Assembly (NCBI RefSeq): GCF_018138715.1
Contig: NZ_JAGSHX010000006.1
Span: forward strand, 7,626,001 to 7,690,000
Direction: 5' to 3'
From: Streptomyces asiaticus
GTDB lineage: Bacteria; Actinomycetota; Actinomycetes; Streptomycetales; Streptomycetaceae
DNA length: 64,000 nucleotides
The position numbers and the translations under genes are program-made. Below are positions 63,868 through 64,000 of the stretch, in pieces. The stretch's first letter is position 1, and the number at the start of each line of letters is the position of its first letter. The notes under the pieces were generated by a model that worked only from the letters and a program-made list of their open reading frames with translations, was not told the origin of the DNA and made no database searches.

Positions 63868-64000
63868 ATGGGCGATGTGCAGACCGTCGGGCTCGGTGGA
63901 GCAACTGCCACTGGGGGCGAAGACTTGATGGCAGAGCTGGTGAACGTGAGTGCGGACGAACCGGGGGTGCCGCTGACGGAGTCGGACCCGATGCTGCTGC
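63868..64000 (+). CDS. Start of an unrecognised gene (cut by window end)
   Basis: An open frame from ATG 63868, or from ATG 63928 (MAELVNVSADEPGVPLTESD), runs off the window. A GGGGG lies upstream of the second ATG. Too little is present to name a family. Confidence 0.35.
   Translation, partial: MGDVQTVGLGGATATGGEDLMAELVNVSADEPGVPLTESDPMLL

Overview
The window looks like accessory, IS-rich chromosome of a Streptomyces or close relative. Evidence: very high GC, GGAGG-type ribosome binding sites, frequent GTG and TTG starts, twin-arginine secreted glycosidases, MmyB-type XRE regulators, a DUF5302-like protein, and a sugar ABC importer with no ATPase of its own. No rRNA, tRNA or CRISPR array was seen.

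Layout. 1-1024: a FAD monooxygenase (cut by the window edge) divergent from a MarR regulator. 1146-2878: a Tn3 transposase scrap and a decayed IS4-type element that truncates a RidA gene. 2879-6731: a minus-strand operon (SMP-30-like secreted protein, metallo-beta-lactamase-fold hydrolase, carboxylesterase, ridA remnant). 6944-12708: XRE/MmyB regulator and SRPBCC protein, Shedu-like, XRE and Tn3 remnants, a LysR/SDR divergent pair, and a Phd/RelE toxin-antitoxin pair. 12883-15186: an unknown gene split by an rve-type IS. 15263-23412: a plus-strand L-fucoside degradation locus (broken GH13, Gfo/Idh/MocA oxidoreductase, GH95-like and two GH29 enzymes). 24256-31517: convergent minus-strand sugar-uptake operon (class V aminotransferase, lipoprotein, two permeases, broken melibiase-like glycosidase) with a divergent GntR regulator. 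31569-37568: a nest of rve, IS4, IS701 and IS5 elements. 37709-42942: serine hydrolase, an IS3 element, a DEAD-box helicase and a DUF5302-like protein. 42957-44660: IS debris. 44698-48043: MmyB regulator, SDR and esterase. 48137-50295: remnants of an aldo/keto reductase, IS630, an integrase and Sua5. 50397-59111: an IclR-linked catabolic operon. 59120-64000: IS630 and IS1380 remnants, an MmyB/SDR pair, an APC permease and the start of another gene.

The most distinctive region is 50397-59111. It begins with a strong promoter overlapping nested inverted repeats. Then come a decayed NMT1/SsuA-type importer (a damaged binding protein and an in-frame ATPase/permease chimera), an IclR regulator, and six tightly packed intact genes: a LeuC/LeuD-type dehydratase pair, an isocitrate-lyase-superfamily C-C lyase with the KRCGH motif, a second dehydratase pair of HacA/dimethylmalate-dehydratase type, and an acyl-CoA synthetase. 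This gene set suggests isomerisation or hydration of a branched or unsaturated dicarboxylate, cleavage to a keto acid plus a monocarboxylate, and CoA activation. The arrangement recalls the end of nicotinate fermentation (2,3-dimethylmalate dehydratase and lyase) but with two dehydratases. The substrate cannot be read from sequence.

Many genes carry single-nucleotide frameshifts. Some are in IS remnants and are surely decay. Others, in the glycosidase at 24664-26116 and the binding protein at 50476, could be decay or assembly errors.
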